NCBI GenBank assembly: GCA_028702015.1
Contig: JAQVPO010000093.1
Span: 1-5,615, forward strand
Direction: 5' to 3'
From: Synergistaceae bacterium
Lineage (GTDB): Bacteria; Synergistota; Synergistia; Synergistales; Synergistaceae
DNA: 5,615 bases
A program made the position numbers and the translations under genes. The notes under the pieces were generated by a model, which did no database searches, was not told the origin of the DNA, and saw nothing but the letters and a program-made list of their open reading frames with translations. This document shows positions 1 through 5,615 of this stretch, in pieces (positions within the stretch are counted from its first letter, which is position 1; each line of letters begins with the position of its first letter).

Positions 1-791
1 CTGATGGCGGATGTCTTTCCTCTCTTATGAAGACGACAAGGAATATAGAAGTTGGTTCAAAAGTCTGCCTCACATTTGATAATTTCCCCAAGAAATACCC
101 TCACTTTTTTGAAAGAATGAAGAAAACCCTGCCTTTGCTGGAATCTTCCATGGGTTTGCCTGCAGATATAGAATTTGCATATGAACCTCTTGATGACAGT
201 TTCTGTCTCATACAGTCGCGACCTTGCTGGTGCCAGACGTGCGCAGAGGAAGGAATCCCGGATTTTGAAGGGAAGCGCGTTCTTCTAAAAGCGGACAGAA
301 TGGTAACTCCTGGGGTAATAAAGGATATTCCTTTCATTGTATATGTAGACCACAGGATATATTATTCAAATCCTGATTTCTTCAAGGTGGCGCGAGGAAT
401 TGGTGAAGTCAATGCGGAACTGAATGGGCAGAAGTTTATTTTTGTATCACCGGGAAGGGTAGGATCGAGCAACCCGGAGCTTGGGGTACCTGTAAAATAC
501 AATGAGCTTACCAACTGCTGCTGCATAGTTGAACTTGGTATACCCAGGCTTGGTTTTATGCCCGAACTCTCGTACGGAACGCATTTTTTCTCTGATCTTG
601 CTGTCGATAACGTCTTATATATGCCTGTTTTTGAGGGTGAATCCAATAACCTGATCGATCAGGACTGGTTCTGCGAGAATGAATGGGAAGAGGGTTCACA
701 TCCGGCGATAAGGATATACAGGGGAAACTTTTCAGCTTACATGGATGGTGAAACTAATCAGGGTGTAATAATTGACAACAGCTGTTCCTAA
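1..791 (+). CDS. PEP/pyruvate-binding domain protein (PEP synthase-like), 3' part only
   Basis: This is the C-terminal part of a larger protein. The frame is open to the left edge (first full codon at 3), so the ATG at 27 is internal; 262 residues are visible. Residues ~24-74 look like the end of a PPDK_N ATP-grasp domain: TFDNF, then ADIEF and finally IQSRP, the usual close of that domain in PEP synthase and pyruvate phosphate dikinase. After it comes the distinctive C-terminal module of bacterial 'PEP/pyruvate-binding domain' proteins: IGEVN, SPGRVGSS (149-156), GVPVKY (161-166) and YGTHFFSDL (191-199). No phosphohistidine swivelling domain (TSH-type motif) or PEP-binding TIM barrel follows, so this is not a standard PpsA. 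Relatives usually read GPGRWGS where this one has SPGRVGS. The family's reaction is not established to my knowledge; ATP-dependent phosphotransfer is inferred from the fold. Family assignment is confident, function is not. Confidence 0.85.
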   Translation, partial: DGGCLSSLMKTTRNIEVGSKVCLTFDNFPKKYPHFFERMKKTLPLLESSMGLPADIEFAYEPLDDSFCLIQSRPCWCQTCAEEGIPDFEGKRVLLKADRMVTPGVIKDIPFIVYVDHRIYYSNPDFFKVARGIGEVNAELNGQKFIFVSPGRVGSSNPELGVPVKYNELTNCCCIVELGIPRLGFMPELSYGTHFFSDLAVDNVLYMPVFEGESNNLIDQDWFCENEWEEGSHPAIRIYRGNFSAYMDGETNQGVIIDNSCS

Positions 792-805
792 TTAGCCAAT
801 AATAA

Positions 806-835
806 AAAAGTGCGGCCCGTACGGACCGCACTTTT
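806..835. terminator. Bidirectional intrinsic terminator between convergent genes
   Basis: A 10-bp stem pairs AAAAGTGCGG (806-815) with CCGCACTTTT (826-835). One C/A mismatch (816/825) and two more G-C pairs lead to a GTAC tetraloop (819-822). The A-tract before the stem and the T-tract at its end give a U-run on either strand. It lies 15 bases after the stop of the PEP/pyruvate-binding gene and 15 bases past the stop of the minus-strand TPR-like gene, so it can end both transcripts. Confidence 0.85.
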
Positions 836-849
836 AGAGCAAAGTTTTC

Positions 850-1767
850 TCAGCCAAGGAGTTTTTCGACTATTGTGCCGGTTTCACCAAGTGCTACTGC
901 GTCTATTTCTTCCGGATCACATGCCTGCTGTTCCATTTCACTTATCCTTGCTTTTGCTTCTTCAACGTCTTTTAACACACCCGCTCCTTCATATCCTTCT
1001 TTTAGGACCTGGATCTCTTTTTCATCGTTCAGCCTGTCTGTCAGATAGCCGAAAAGGAAAGTCGGCGCGCTGAGGGCGGCCAGCCGCCTGTCTGAAGAAC
1101 ACCATGGCTCTGCAACATAGGTTGCGTAATTAATGGTATCTTCCACGTCTTCATCTATATCGTCTTCAGGCTCAGGGAACTCCCATATGTTGAGGACAAA
1201 GAAGGGGACTTCCGGGTCAAGGGAGATGGCGTAGTTAACGGCGTCACGGATCTCTCCTGGGTCGGCTTCAGTTTCGATCAGTGCTATTGCTCTGGCATGT
1301 TCGCCCACGACAGATTCAAGCGGGTCCATCTCAAGCGTATCGAAGATCTGCCTGTACATCTGGAGATCGAGCATGCAGCGGTAGAGCAGTGTACGGCTGG
1401 GATAAAAGCCTTCGTCGTCAAAATTTGCAAATTCTTTTGCGATTTCGAGTGCGGCCTCTGTTTCCTGCTCCGCGAGCAGCGAATATCCAAGGTTCATCAT
1501 TATCGTGCAGTAAGCCTGTGCATCGCGGTCTTCCTCTATGCTGGGAGGGGTCTCTTTTTCAGATATTATCATCCTCATGACCGAAAGAGCCTCTCTAAGC
1601 ATGTCGAGATTTTCGATGCAGCTATCATAATCCATTGTCTCCCATACAGCCAGCTTACCATAGGGGCTTTCAGGATCTATATCCAGTATCTCTCTGCCTA
1701 TTTCAGAAATCTCTTCATCAGTTTCTGCTGCGTCCAGCCTTTCAATAAGTTGTTCGATGTTCATCAT
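850..1767 (-). CDS. Highly acidic TPR-like helical protein, possibly ST7-like
   Basis: A 305-residue protein with no signal peptide or membrane segment, so probably cytosolic. I chose the start at 1767 because AAAAGGAG (1780-1773) lies 5 bases upstream; a second ATG immediately follows at 1764 with 8-base spacing and is equally possible. The frame stays open to an ATG at 1857, but that would overlap the upstream gene and bypass this ribosome site. The sequence is almost all amphipathic helix with TPR-like pairs, clearest at ~83-146 (AYCTIMMNLGYSLLAEQ, then EAALEIAKEF). An acidic loop (EDDIDEDVED, ~201-210) precedes INYATYVAEPW. That loop-then-helix order recalls the C-terminal half of bacterial ST7-like TPR proteins, a weak resemblance. 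Asp and Glu make up about 24% of residues (74 of 305) against only 22 Lys/Arg. A protein-binding scaffold role is inference; no catalytic motif is seen. It is probably co-transcribed with the exported protein gene 32 bases upstream. Confidence 0.8.
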   Translation of the reverse strand: MMNIEQLIERLDAAETDEEISEIGREILDIDPESPYGKLAVWETMDYDSCIENLDMLREALSVMRMIISEKETPPSIEEDRDAQAYCTIMMNLGYSLLAEQETEAALEIAKEFANFDDEGFYPSRTLLYRCMLDLQMYRQIFDTLEMDPLESVVGEHARAIALIETEADPGEIRDAVNYAISLDPEVPFFVLNIWEFPEPEDDIDEDVEDTINYATYVAEPWCSSDRRLAALSAPTFLFGYLTDRLNDEKEIQVLKEGYEGAGVLKDVEEAKARISEMEQQACDPEEIDAVALGETGTIVEKLLG

Positions 1768-1772
1768 ATATT

Positions 1773-1780
1773 CTCCTTTT
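1773..1780 (-). promoter_or_regulatory. Ribosome binding site of the acidic TPR-like gene
   Basis: On the minus strand this reads AAAAGGAG, followed after AATAT by the tandem ATG ATG. It decides the start at 1767 (or 1764) over the longer frame from 1857. It sits inside the 32-base gap after the upstream gene's stop, in an A-rich stretch with no terminator hairpin, which supports read-through from the upstream gene. Confidence 0.75.
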
Positions 1781-1799
1781 TTTGTTTTTTTATGGCCGA

Positions 1800-2345
1800 T
1801 CAGATTTTTGAAATCACCATCATTATCATTCCGCCCGGCTGAAACTTCAGCATGCATCTGTAGCCTTTTACAGAACTGCTTCGCTGAGTTCCATCAAGCA
1901 TCCTGCCGTATATTCCGATAGACCTTAAAGCGTATTCTGCCTCAGAATCGGAGACATCCCTGTCCAGAGAATATATAAGCTGTCTGCAGATATTCTCAAA
2001 GCGGTTTTTTTCATAGGATCTCATGAGAGGAGTGGAGCTGTTCTCATCAGTGTATGCATCAATAATATACATTACGGCCACATTCAAAAGCTCTTTTTCG
2101 TCATCTGATTCTGTGAGCACTAACATCATTCTGTTGCCGCAGTCAAGAAACCTTTTGGACTTTCCGGCATCCTGTATTTCAGAAGCTATAGCAAGGCTTG
2201 AAATGCCGTTCTTTACTTTTGTGCAGGCAAATCCCATGTTTTTTAAAAAATAGTCAGAGCTGATGCCCATACCTTCGGAACAGGAGGCGTCTTTAGCAAA
2301 TATAAATATCAGAAACAGCGCTGAAGCAAATAATATTTTTCTCAG
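1800..2345 (-). CDS. Small exported protein of unknown function, probable CTG start
   Basis: I do not recognise the family. The first in-frame ATG is at 2270 (156 aa) and has no usable Shine-Dalgarno site. The frame stays open upstream to a TGA just past 2366. The extra 25 codons encode a typical signal peptide: basic RK, then a hydrophobic core (ILFASALFLIFIFA), then KDASCSEG. A CTG at 2345 begins this segment, with GGAG (2358-2355) 9 bases upstream, so I call a 181-residue precursor. No ATG, GTG or TTG is in frame there. The DASC sequence is not a good lipobox because Asp sits at -3, so ordinary signal peptidase cleavage near ASC/S is more likely. The mature part is mixed helical with four cysteines (41, 69, 120, 164 of the precursor) and ends in a hydrophobic GGMIMMVISKI. 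It is the first gene of a likely two-gene unit with the acidic TPR-like gene. The alternative is an ATG start at 2270 giving a cytosolic protein, which the signal-like extension argues against. Confidence 0.7.
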   Translation of the reverse strand: MRKILFASALFLIFIFAKDASCSEGMGISSDYFLKNMGFACTKVKNGISSLAIASEIQDAGKSKRFLDCGNRMMLVLTESDDEKELLNVAVMYIIDAYTDENSSTPLMRSYEKNRFENICRQLIYSLDRDVSDSEAEYALRSIGIYGRMLDGTQRSSSVKGYRCMLKFQPGGMIMMVISKI

Positions 2346-2354
2346 TTTGAAACA

Positions 2355-2358
2355 CTCC
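2355..2358 (-). promoter_or_regulatory. Ribosome binding site supporting a CTG start
   Basis: GGAG on the minus strand is followed by TGTTTCAAA (9 bases) and then the in-frame CTG at 2345. No comparable site precedes the ATG at 2270, where only GAAGGT abuts the codon. The same 9-base spacing is seen at the divergent TTG-started gene. This is the main evidence for the longer, signal-peptide-bearing product. Confidence 0.5.
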
Positions 2359-2382
2359 GGTCTCAGAAGATTTCACATCTGC

Positions 2383-2391
2383 ATTATATAG
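2383..2391 (-). promoter_or_regulatory. Putative -10 element for the exported-protein unit
   Basis: On the minus strand the segment reads TGCTATATAATGC. It contains a consensus TATAAT (2388-2383), and the overlapping TGC-TATATA fits an extended -10. Initiation would fall near 2376, leaving a leader of about 30 bases before the CTG start. I see no convincing -35 hexamer at 16-18 bases, so the call rests on the -10 and its position. Confidence 0.4.
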
Positions 2392-2447
2392 CAATTTTGC
2401 CGAATCTCTTATAAGCAAATAAGGTTAAGATTATAGCAGAAGTTTAG

Positions 2448-2454
2448 AAAGGGG
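2448..2454 (+). promoter_or_regulatory. Ribosome binding site deciding the TTG start of the GH18 gene
   Basis: AAAGGGG lies 9 bases upstream of TTG at 2464. The next in-frame ATG is over 50 codons downstream, beyond the signal peptide, so this site fixes the start. Confidence 0.7.
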
Positions 2455-2463
2455 TTATAAGAA

Positions 2464-3918
2464 TTGATAGATAGAAAGTTTTGGGCCCGTTTACTGCTGT
2501 TTTCTTTTCTGTTTTGGGTATGTATTTTCAACTCTCCGGCAAATGCCGATGACGGCGACAGATACGCTGATATTATTTTCTCTGACGGAAATTCACGGGA
2601 TTTGGTAGGGACCGCAGTCATGAGAGGCAAGGATATCTGGGTGCCTGCACAGGTACTGAGGTCTATAGGCGTCCCCTTAAGGAACGGGCCGAATGGAAAA
2701 GGGTTCCTGATCGATGTGAAAGAACCGTCCAAAGTTTTTGGAATTAATGAGCTTGAGAGACTTGCAGGTCCTGTAATAGCTCTCTATTTCCCCTCAATGG
2801 CGGACAGTGAAGGTACATCCTATCTCAATGTAAAAGGGCTGGAACAATTTACAGGCATATCCGCAAAGGAGATCAATGCCGGACTGGAACTGAAAAAAAA
2901 CAATTTTAAAATTCCCTTTAATAACAATTATAAAAAACCGGATCAGGATTTTTTTAAAAATAAACGCATTGCCCTTGCATGGGCACATATTACAAGGGAC
3001 AACCCTGATCTCGAGACAGAAGACCGCATTGATGCACTTGATGTCATTTCTCCGACATGGTTCAACCTTACTGACGGAAGCGGCGGCATGGCAAACAGAG
3101 CTTCTGCTTCCTACGTTGAGGCTGTGCGTAAGAAGGGATACAGGATATGGCCTCTTGTCTCAAACGGTTTCAGCAAAGAGAATACATCGAGATTTTTTAA
3201 TGACACCGCTGCCGTCAACCTTTTTATAGCAAGGCTGCTCTGTTATTCAAAACTGTATGGGTTTGACGGCATAAACATAGATTTTGAAAATTTAGATGTT
3301 GCCGACAGAGATAAATATGTACGTTTTGTATCGCTCCTGAGCGGCTATCTTAAAGGACAGGGTCTGGTAAGCTCGGTAGATGTGCATGTGCCCGGCAACA
3401 GTAATCTTTCAAGAAGCCATGACAGGGCAGCCCTTTCAAAACATGTGGATTACATTATGCTTATGGCCTACGATGAACATTGGAGGACCTCTCCGAGAGC
3501 AGGCTCTGTTGCTTCGATGCCATGGGTCGAGCGTGCCGTGCAGAAAACCATAGAAGAGGGCGTGCCGCCGGCAAAACTTATACTGGGTGTGCCATTCTAC
3601 ATGAGAAAGTGGGAGGAGACCCCTCTGTCCCATGGAAAGGTAAAAGTTAAAGGTTCAACTCTCACAATGTCAGAATCTGATTCAATAATTTCACAAATGG
3701 GGCTCTCTCCGGTGTGGCTGAGTGATAAAGGGCAGTATTTCTATTCATATCTTTCAAATGGGAAGACATATAAGGTCTGGGTAGAAAACCGGGATTCAAT
3801 CAAAGCCAAGCTTTCGATACTGGATAAATACCGGCTTGCAGGAGTGGCTGGATGGAGAAAGGGTCACGAAACGCCGGATATCTGGGATGTAATAAGGAGT
3901 GCTGCTGGAAAGAGGTAA
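2464..3918 (+). CDS. Secreted GH18 family hydrolase, YaaH/YdhD/SleL-like, with copper-amine-oxidase-like N-domain
   Basis: A 484-residue precursor starting at TTG. Residues 1-28 form a signal peptide: basic RK and R, then a hydrophobic core and SPANA before DD. Residues ~36-150 resemble the copper-amine-oxidase N-terminal-like domain often found on exported envelope proteins (VMRGKDIWVPAQVLRSIGV). Residues ~168-478 are a GH18 barrel: IALAWAHI opens it, DGINIDFE (268-275) is the catalytic DxxDxDxE strand, MAYDEH (334-339) is the usual active-site strand, and GVPFYMRKW (375-383) and GVAGWRKGHETPDIW (460-474) are subfamily hallmarks. Glu275 is the predicted proton donor and Asp273 its partner. 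Asn271 replaces the first inner Asp of chitinases, as in the peptidoglycan-acting SleL/YaaH group. The likely role is N-acetylglucosaminidase-type cleavage of peptidoglycan or a similar glycan outside the cytoplasmic membrane. Spore involvement is known for Bacillus relatives but nothing here indicates sporulation; general wall remodelling is my inference. It is transcribed alone and ends before a strong hairpin. Confidence 0.92.
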   Translation: MIDRKFWARLLLFSFLFWVCIFNSPANADDGDRYADIIFSDGNSRDLVGTAVMRGKDIWVPAQVLRSIGVPLRNGPNGKGFLIDVKEPSKVFGINELERLAGPVIALYFPSMADSEGTSYLNVKGLEQFTGISAKEINAGLELKKNNFKIPFNNNYKKPDQDFFKNKRIALAWAHITRDNPDLETEDRIDALDVISPTWFNLTDGSGGMANRASASYVEAVRKKGYRIWPLVSNGFSKENTSRFFNDTAAVNLFIARLLCYSKLYGFDGINIDFENLDVADRDKYVRFVSLLSGYLKGQGLVSSVDVHVPGNSNLSRSHDRAALSKHVDYIMLMAYDEHWRTSPRAGSVASMPWVERAVQKTIEEGVPPAKLILGVPFYMRKWEETPLSHGKVKVKGSTLTMSESDSIISQMGLSPVWLSDKGQYFYSYLSNGKTYKVWVENRDSIKAKLSILDKYRLAGVAGWRKGHETPDIWDVIRSAAGKR

Positions 3919-3946
3919 GATAAGTTGTTCAAGTAGTCATTAATAA

Positions 3947-4001
3947 AACGATGGACTTAACGGAACAGGATTTTATTTATTTAAGTCCATCGTTATTTTT
4001 T
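3947..4001. terminator. Long-stem terminator between convergent genes
   Basis: A perfect 14-bp stem pairs AACGATGGACTTAA (3947-3960) with TTAAGTCCATCGTT (3981-3994) around an AT-rich 20-base loop. On the plus strand it is followed by A and then six T (3996-4001), ending the GH18 transcript. On the minus strand the stem ends in TTTTATTA, so it may also end the DUF2207 transcript, whose stop is at 4030. The loop is longer than usual for an intrinsic terminator, but the stem is perfect. Confidence 0.75.
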
Positions 4002-4029
4002 ATATATGGAACTGACAATTTAACTTGAA

Positions 4030-5615
4030 TTACCAGCCCTTAGCTCCGCCGCCGCCGCCTCCTCCTCCTGCAAAGCCTCCTCCTCCCATTCCTGAAGAGG
4101 TGCCTGGCGCAGACTGCGGAGCCATTGCCTGTCCGAGGCTGTTTCCGAAGGACGAAGAGAAATTATTCAGTCCTGAGCCACTCAGGAACAGATATGGGGA
4201 AGGTCCTGAATACCATTCAGGTTTATAGCTGGCTTTTGTCAAAACACTTTCAAACCTGTTGCCCCATGTTTTTGCAACATCAAGCGCAAGAGCGTAAGGA
4301 AGCAGCTTCTCAAAAAGTTCTGGTGTTTCTTCCGGAGGATTGAACATTTCCAGACGTTCCTTTTCAGCTGTATCCATATAGAGCTTAAGTCCCTCTGCTT
4401 CGCTCAAAATATTGCTGCCCCTGTCAGTCCTTGCGACCATCAGAGGACGCATTACAGCGATGATCCCCGCTGAAGCTGCAAAAAGCACAAATGCAACGGG
4501 CGAACCCTCACCGCTAATCGCGATAGAGCCGACAATACCTATGGCAAGAGCAGGGAAGGCTCTTCCTATGAACTGGCCTGCATTCTGTATCCCCGTATTA
4601 GCGGCTTTACTAAGCCTCATCCCAAGTGCGATTATAATAAGCCCGCAAACCCCCGCCATAAGGGTATTTAAGGGATATTCACCGCTAAAGGGATAGGTTG
4701 CAGCGATCCCGATTCCGTATAAAACGATTCCTGGGACCATTTTGTCAGTGTTTTTTGTAAAAATAGATGAGTTTACCTTTCTCAGGTTTCTTGCCAGGCT
4801 TCTCATGGCGCTTGAAATTATGTCACCATTGTCCCGAACCAAAGCTACACTGTCTATATTTCCCGGGAAAAGCTGCATCATCAGAGCTTCTTCTTCCGGC
4901 CTGAGTTCTTCCGGTTCGGTCTTTTCTTCATAAAGTACAAAGTGTCCTTTAGCTTTTCCAAAGAAGGTGCTTTCGCCTTCCACTTCAAGGATCTTAATAG
5001 CTCCCTTTACTGCCAGTCCTATTATTGAAGCTGTGAAGCCTGTCTGGTCAATCCTCATATCCCTGACATATCTCAGAAATGCGGGCGATGTTCCCTCAGG
5101 CGGGTAGAAAAGAGGGATCACAGTCTTTTTGTCAGGGTCTTTGCCCCATTTTCTCCATGCGAACCAGAACCATCCTGAGATCAGTGCAAAGGCTGCCGCG
5201 GCTATTCCTCCCTGTGCTTTTTCATTGTCTTTTGCAGGGGGCAGCGGCGGGGAGACCAGGCCTTTGGGCCACGTATAGACTACAGTAAATATCTCGCCAG
5301 GCTGGAGCGTGCCTGTTGTAATTACGCTTCCTGAATCCAGGTGAGCTCTGCTGTTATCGCCTTTTGTGCCTTGCCTGCCGACGTACCACTCTATCGTGTT
5401 GAATCCTTCCCCGAAAGCCATTCCCGGAAGTGCGACTCTGCAGGATGCTTCAAGTACGGGGAAAGAAAAATCCTTTCCTGTCACGTTCCAGTAGAGCTCG
5501 TCGTGGTCTTCAAAAAATCCTATGTGCCGCTCTGCGCGGTATTTGATCAGGAAGGTATGAAGGCCTTTGGATATGATTTTATTCGGATCGCCTATCTTTA
5601 CATCGACGTTGATCC
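4030..5615 (-). CDS. DUF2207 predicted membrane protein, N-terminus beyond the window
   Basis: The frame is open to the right edge (first full codon at 5613), so the GTG at 5484 is internal; 527 residues are visible. The start carries the extracytoplasmic DUF2207 domain: IGDPNKII, FFEDHDELYWNVTG (~33-46), then a beta-rich stretch to ~115. A first membrane helix is at ~135-153. After it comes the cytoplasmic PPEG motif (171-174) and a winged-helix-like stretch (ASIIGLAVKGAIKILEVEG). Four more hydrophobic segments lie at ~292-310, 313-335, 347-367 and 370-391. LPYALALDVAKTW (438-450) is the family's usual C-terminal helix. The tail is glycine-rich (14 residues at 510-523, 12 of them Gly) and ends AKGW, as many members do. 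The missing part should hold the signal peptide and first strands, probably under 100 residues. Function is unknown; a cell-envelope role is inferred. Its promoter is outside the window. Confidence 0.9.
   Translation of the reverse strand, partial: INVDVKIGDPNKIISKGLHTFLIKYRAERHIGFFEDHDELYWNVTGKDFSFPVLEASCRVALPGMAFGEGFNTIEWYVGRQGTKGDNSRAHLDSGSVITTGTLQPGEIFTVVYTWPKGLVSPPLPPAKDNEKAQGGIAAAAFALISGWFWFAWRKWGKDPDKKTVIPLFYPPEGTSPAFLRYVRDMRIDQTGFTASIIGLAVKGAIKILEVEGESTFFGKAKGHFVLYEEKTEPEELRPEEEALMMQLFPGNIDSVALVRDNGDIISSAMRSLARNLRKVNSSIFTKNTDKMVPGIVLYGIGIAATYPFSGEYPLNTLMAGVCGLIIIALGMRLSKAANTGIQNAGQFIGRAFPALAIGIVGSIAISGEGSPVAFVLFAASAGIIAVMRPLMVARTDRGSNILSEAEGLKLYMDTAEKERLEMFNPPEETPELFEKLLPYALALDVAKTWGNRFESVLTKASYKPEWYSGPSPYLFLSGSGLNNFSSSFGNSLGQAMAPQSAPGTSSGMGGGGFAGGGGGGGGAKGW
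4043..4090 (-). repeat. Glycine-codon repeat tract in the DUF2207 C-terminus
   Basis: A run of GGN codons encodes the GGGG-FA-GGGGGGGG tail of the DUF2207 protein. On the plus strand it reads as CCTCCT and GCCGCC triplet runs. Such tracts can change length by slippage, but they are a usual feature of this family, so the tract is part of the gene and not a separate element. Confidence 0.7.

Larger units (their letters stand above)
2346..2463. other. Divergent intergenic region
   Basis: This is the 118-base gap between the minus-strand exported-protein gene and the plus-strand GH18 gene. It is AT-rich and holds both ribosome sites and the minus-strand -10. For the plus strand, TATAAG (2410-2415) and TTATAG (2431-2436) are possible -10 elements, but neither has a clear -35 partner. 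No clear inverted-repeat operator, riboswitch or small gene is visible. Confidence 0.6.

Noticed and set aside
4..30. Short plus-strand frame with an ATG at 4
   Set aside because: It stops after eight codons and overlaps the open frame of the PEP/pyruvate-binding gene, which is plainly coding.
810..1073. 87-codon plus-strand frame starting inside the terminator
   Set aside because: Its start lies within the terminator stem and the rest is antisense to the 3' end of the TPR-like gene; the Leu-rich product is an artefact of that strand.
1297..1842. 181-codon plus-strand open frame antisense to the TPR-like gene
   Set aside because: It is fully antisense to a gene with a good ribosome site and helical composition. 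Its product is rich in Cys, Phe and His with no recognisable motif, and it has no ribosome site.
1768..1857. 30-codon N-terminal extension of the TPR-like gene from the ATG at 1857
   Set aside because: It would overlap the end of the upstream gene, and a strong AAAAGGAG site directly precedes the tandem ATG at 1767/1764.
4043..4090. Triplet-rich C/G tract as a microsatellite or regulatory repeat
   Set aside because: It lies inside the reading frame and encodes the Gly tail usual for this family.
4025..4228. Proline-rich plus-strand open frame beginning with a run of Pro codons
   Set aside because: It is the complement of the glycine-rich tail of the DUF2207 protein. The codon run explains it entirely.
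5484..5484. GTG at 5484 as the start of the DUF2207 gene
   Set aside because: The frame continues upstream with well-conserved DUF2207 sequence (FFEDHDELYWN), so this Val is internal and the gene runs off the window.

Overview
This window of 5,615 bases is an ordinary-looking bacterial chromosomal segment with five protein genes. Two run off the edges, and no RNA gene, mobile element or CRISPR array is visible. Base composition looks moderate (mid-40s % GC by eye). Genes have Shine-Dalgarno sites, and two probably start at non-ATG codons. The gene mix is a PEP/pyruvate-binding-domain protein, a secreted GH18 hydrolase with a copper-amine-oxidase-like N-terminal domain, and a DUF2207 membrane protein. 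This suits an anaerobic bacterium of the Synergistota or Firmicutes kind. That placement is a guess from protein flavour, since no phylogenetic marker is present.

Layout from left to right: (1) the 3' end of a PEP-synthase-like gene on the + strand, up to 791; (2) a bidirectional hairpin terminator at 806-835; (3) two co-directional minus-strand genes. Of these two, the upstream one (1800-2345) encodes a small exported protein of unknown function that I read as starting at CTG. The downstream one (850-1767) encodes a very acidic, TPR-like helical cytosolic protein. (4) A divergent promoter region lies at about 2346-2463. (5) A secreted GH18 glycosidase of the YaaH/YdhD/SleL type is on the + strand (2464-3918, TTG start). 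(6) A second, long-stem bidirectional terminator follows at 3947-4001. (7) The C-terminal part of a DUF2207 membrane protein with a glycine-rich tail is on the minus strand, from 4030 to the right edge.

The genes fall into three transcription units separated by hairpins between convergent ends. The exported unknown and the acidic TPR-like protein are probably co-transcribed. They share a divergent intergenic region with the GH18 gene, so joint regulation with a cell-envelope function is possible but not shown. I found no convincing evidence of a new defence, mobile or RNA-based system. The points most worth checking are the mis-startable exported gene, the extremely acidic TPR-like protein beside it, and the PEP/pyruvate-binding protein whose visible C-terminus carries no phosphohistidine domain.
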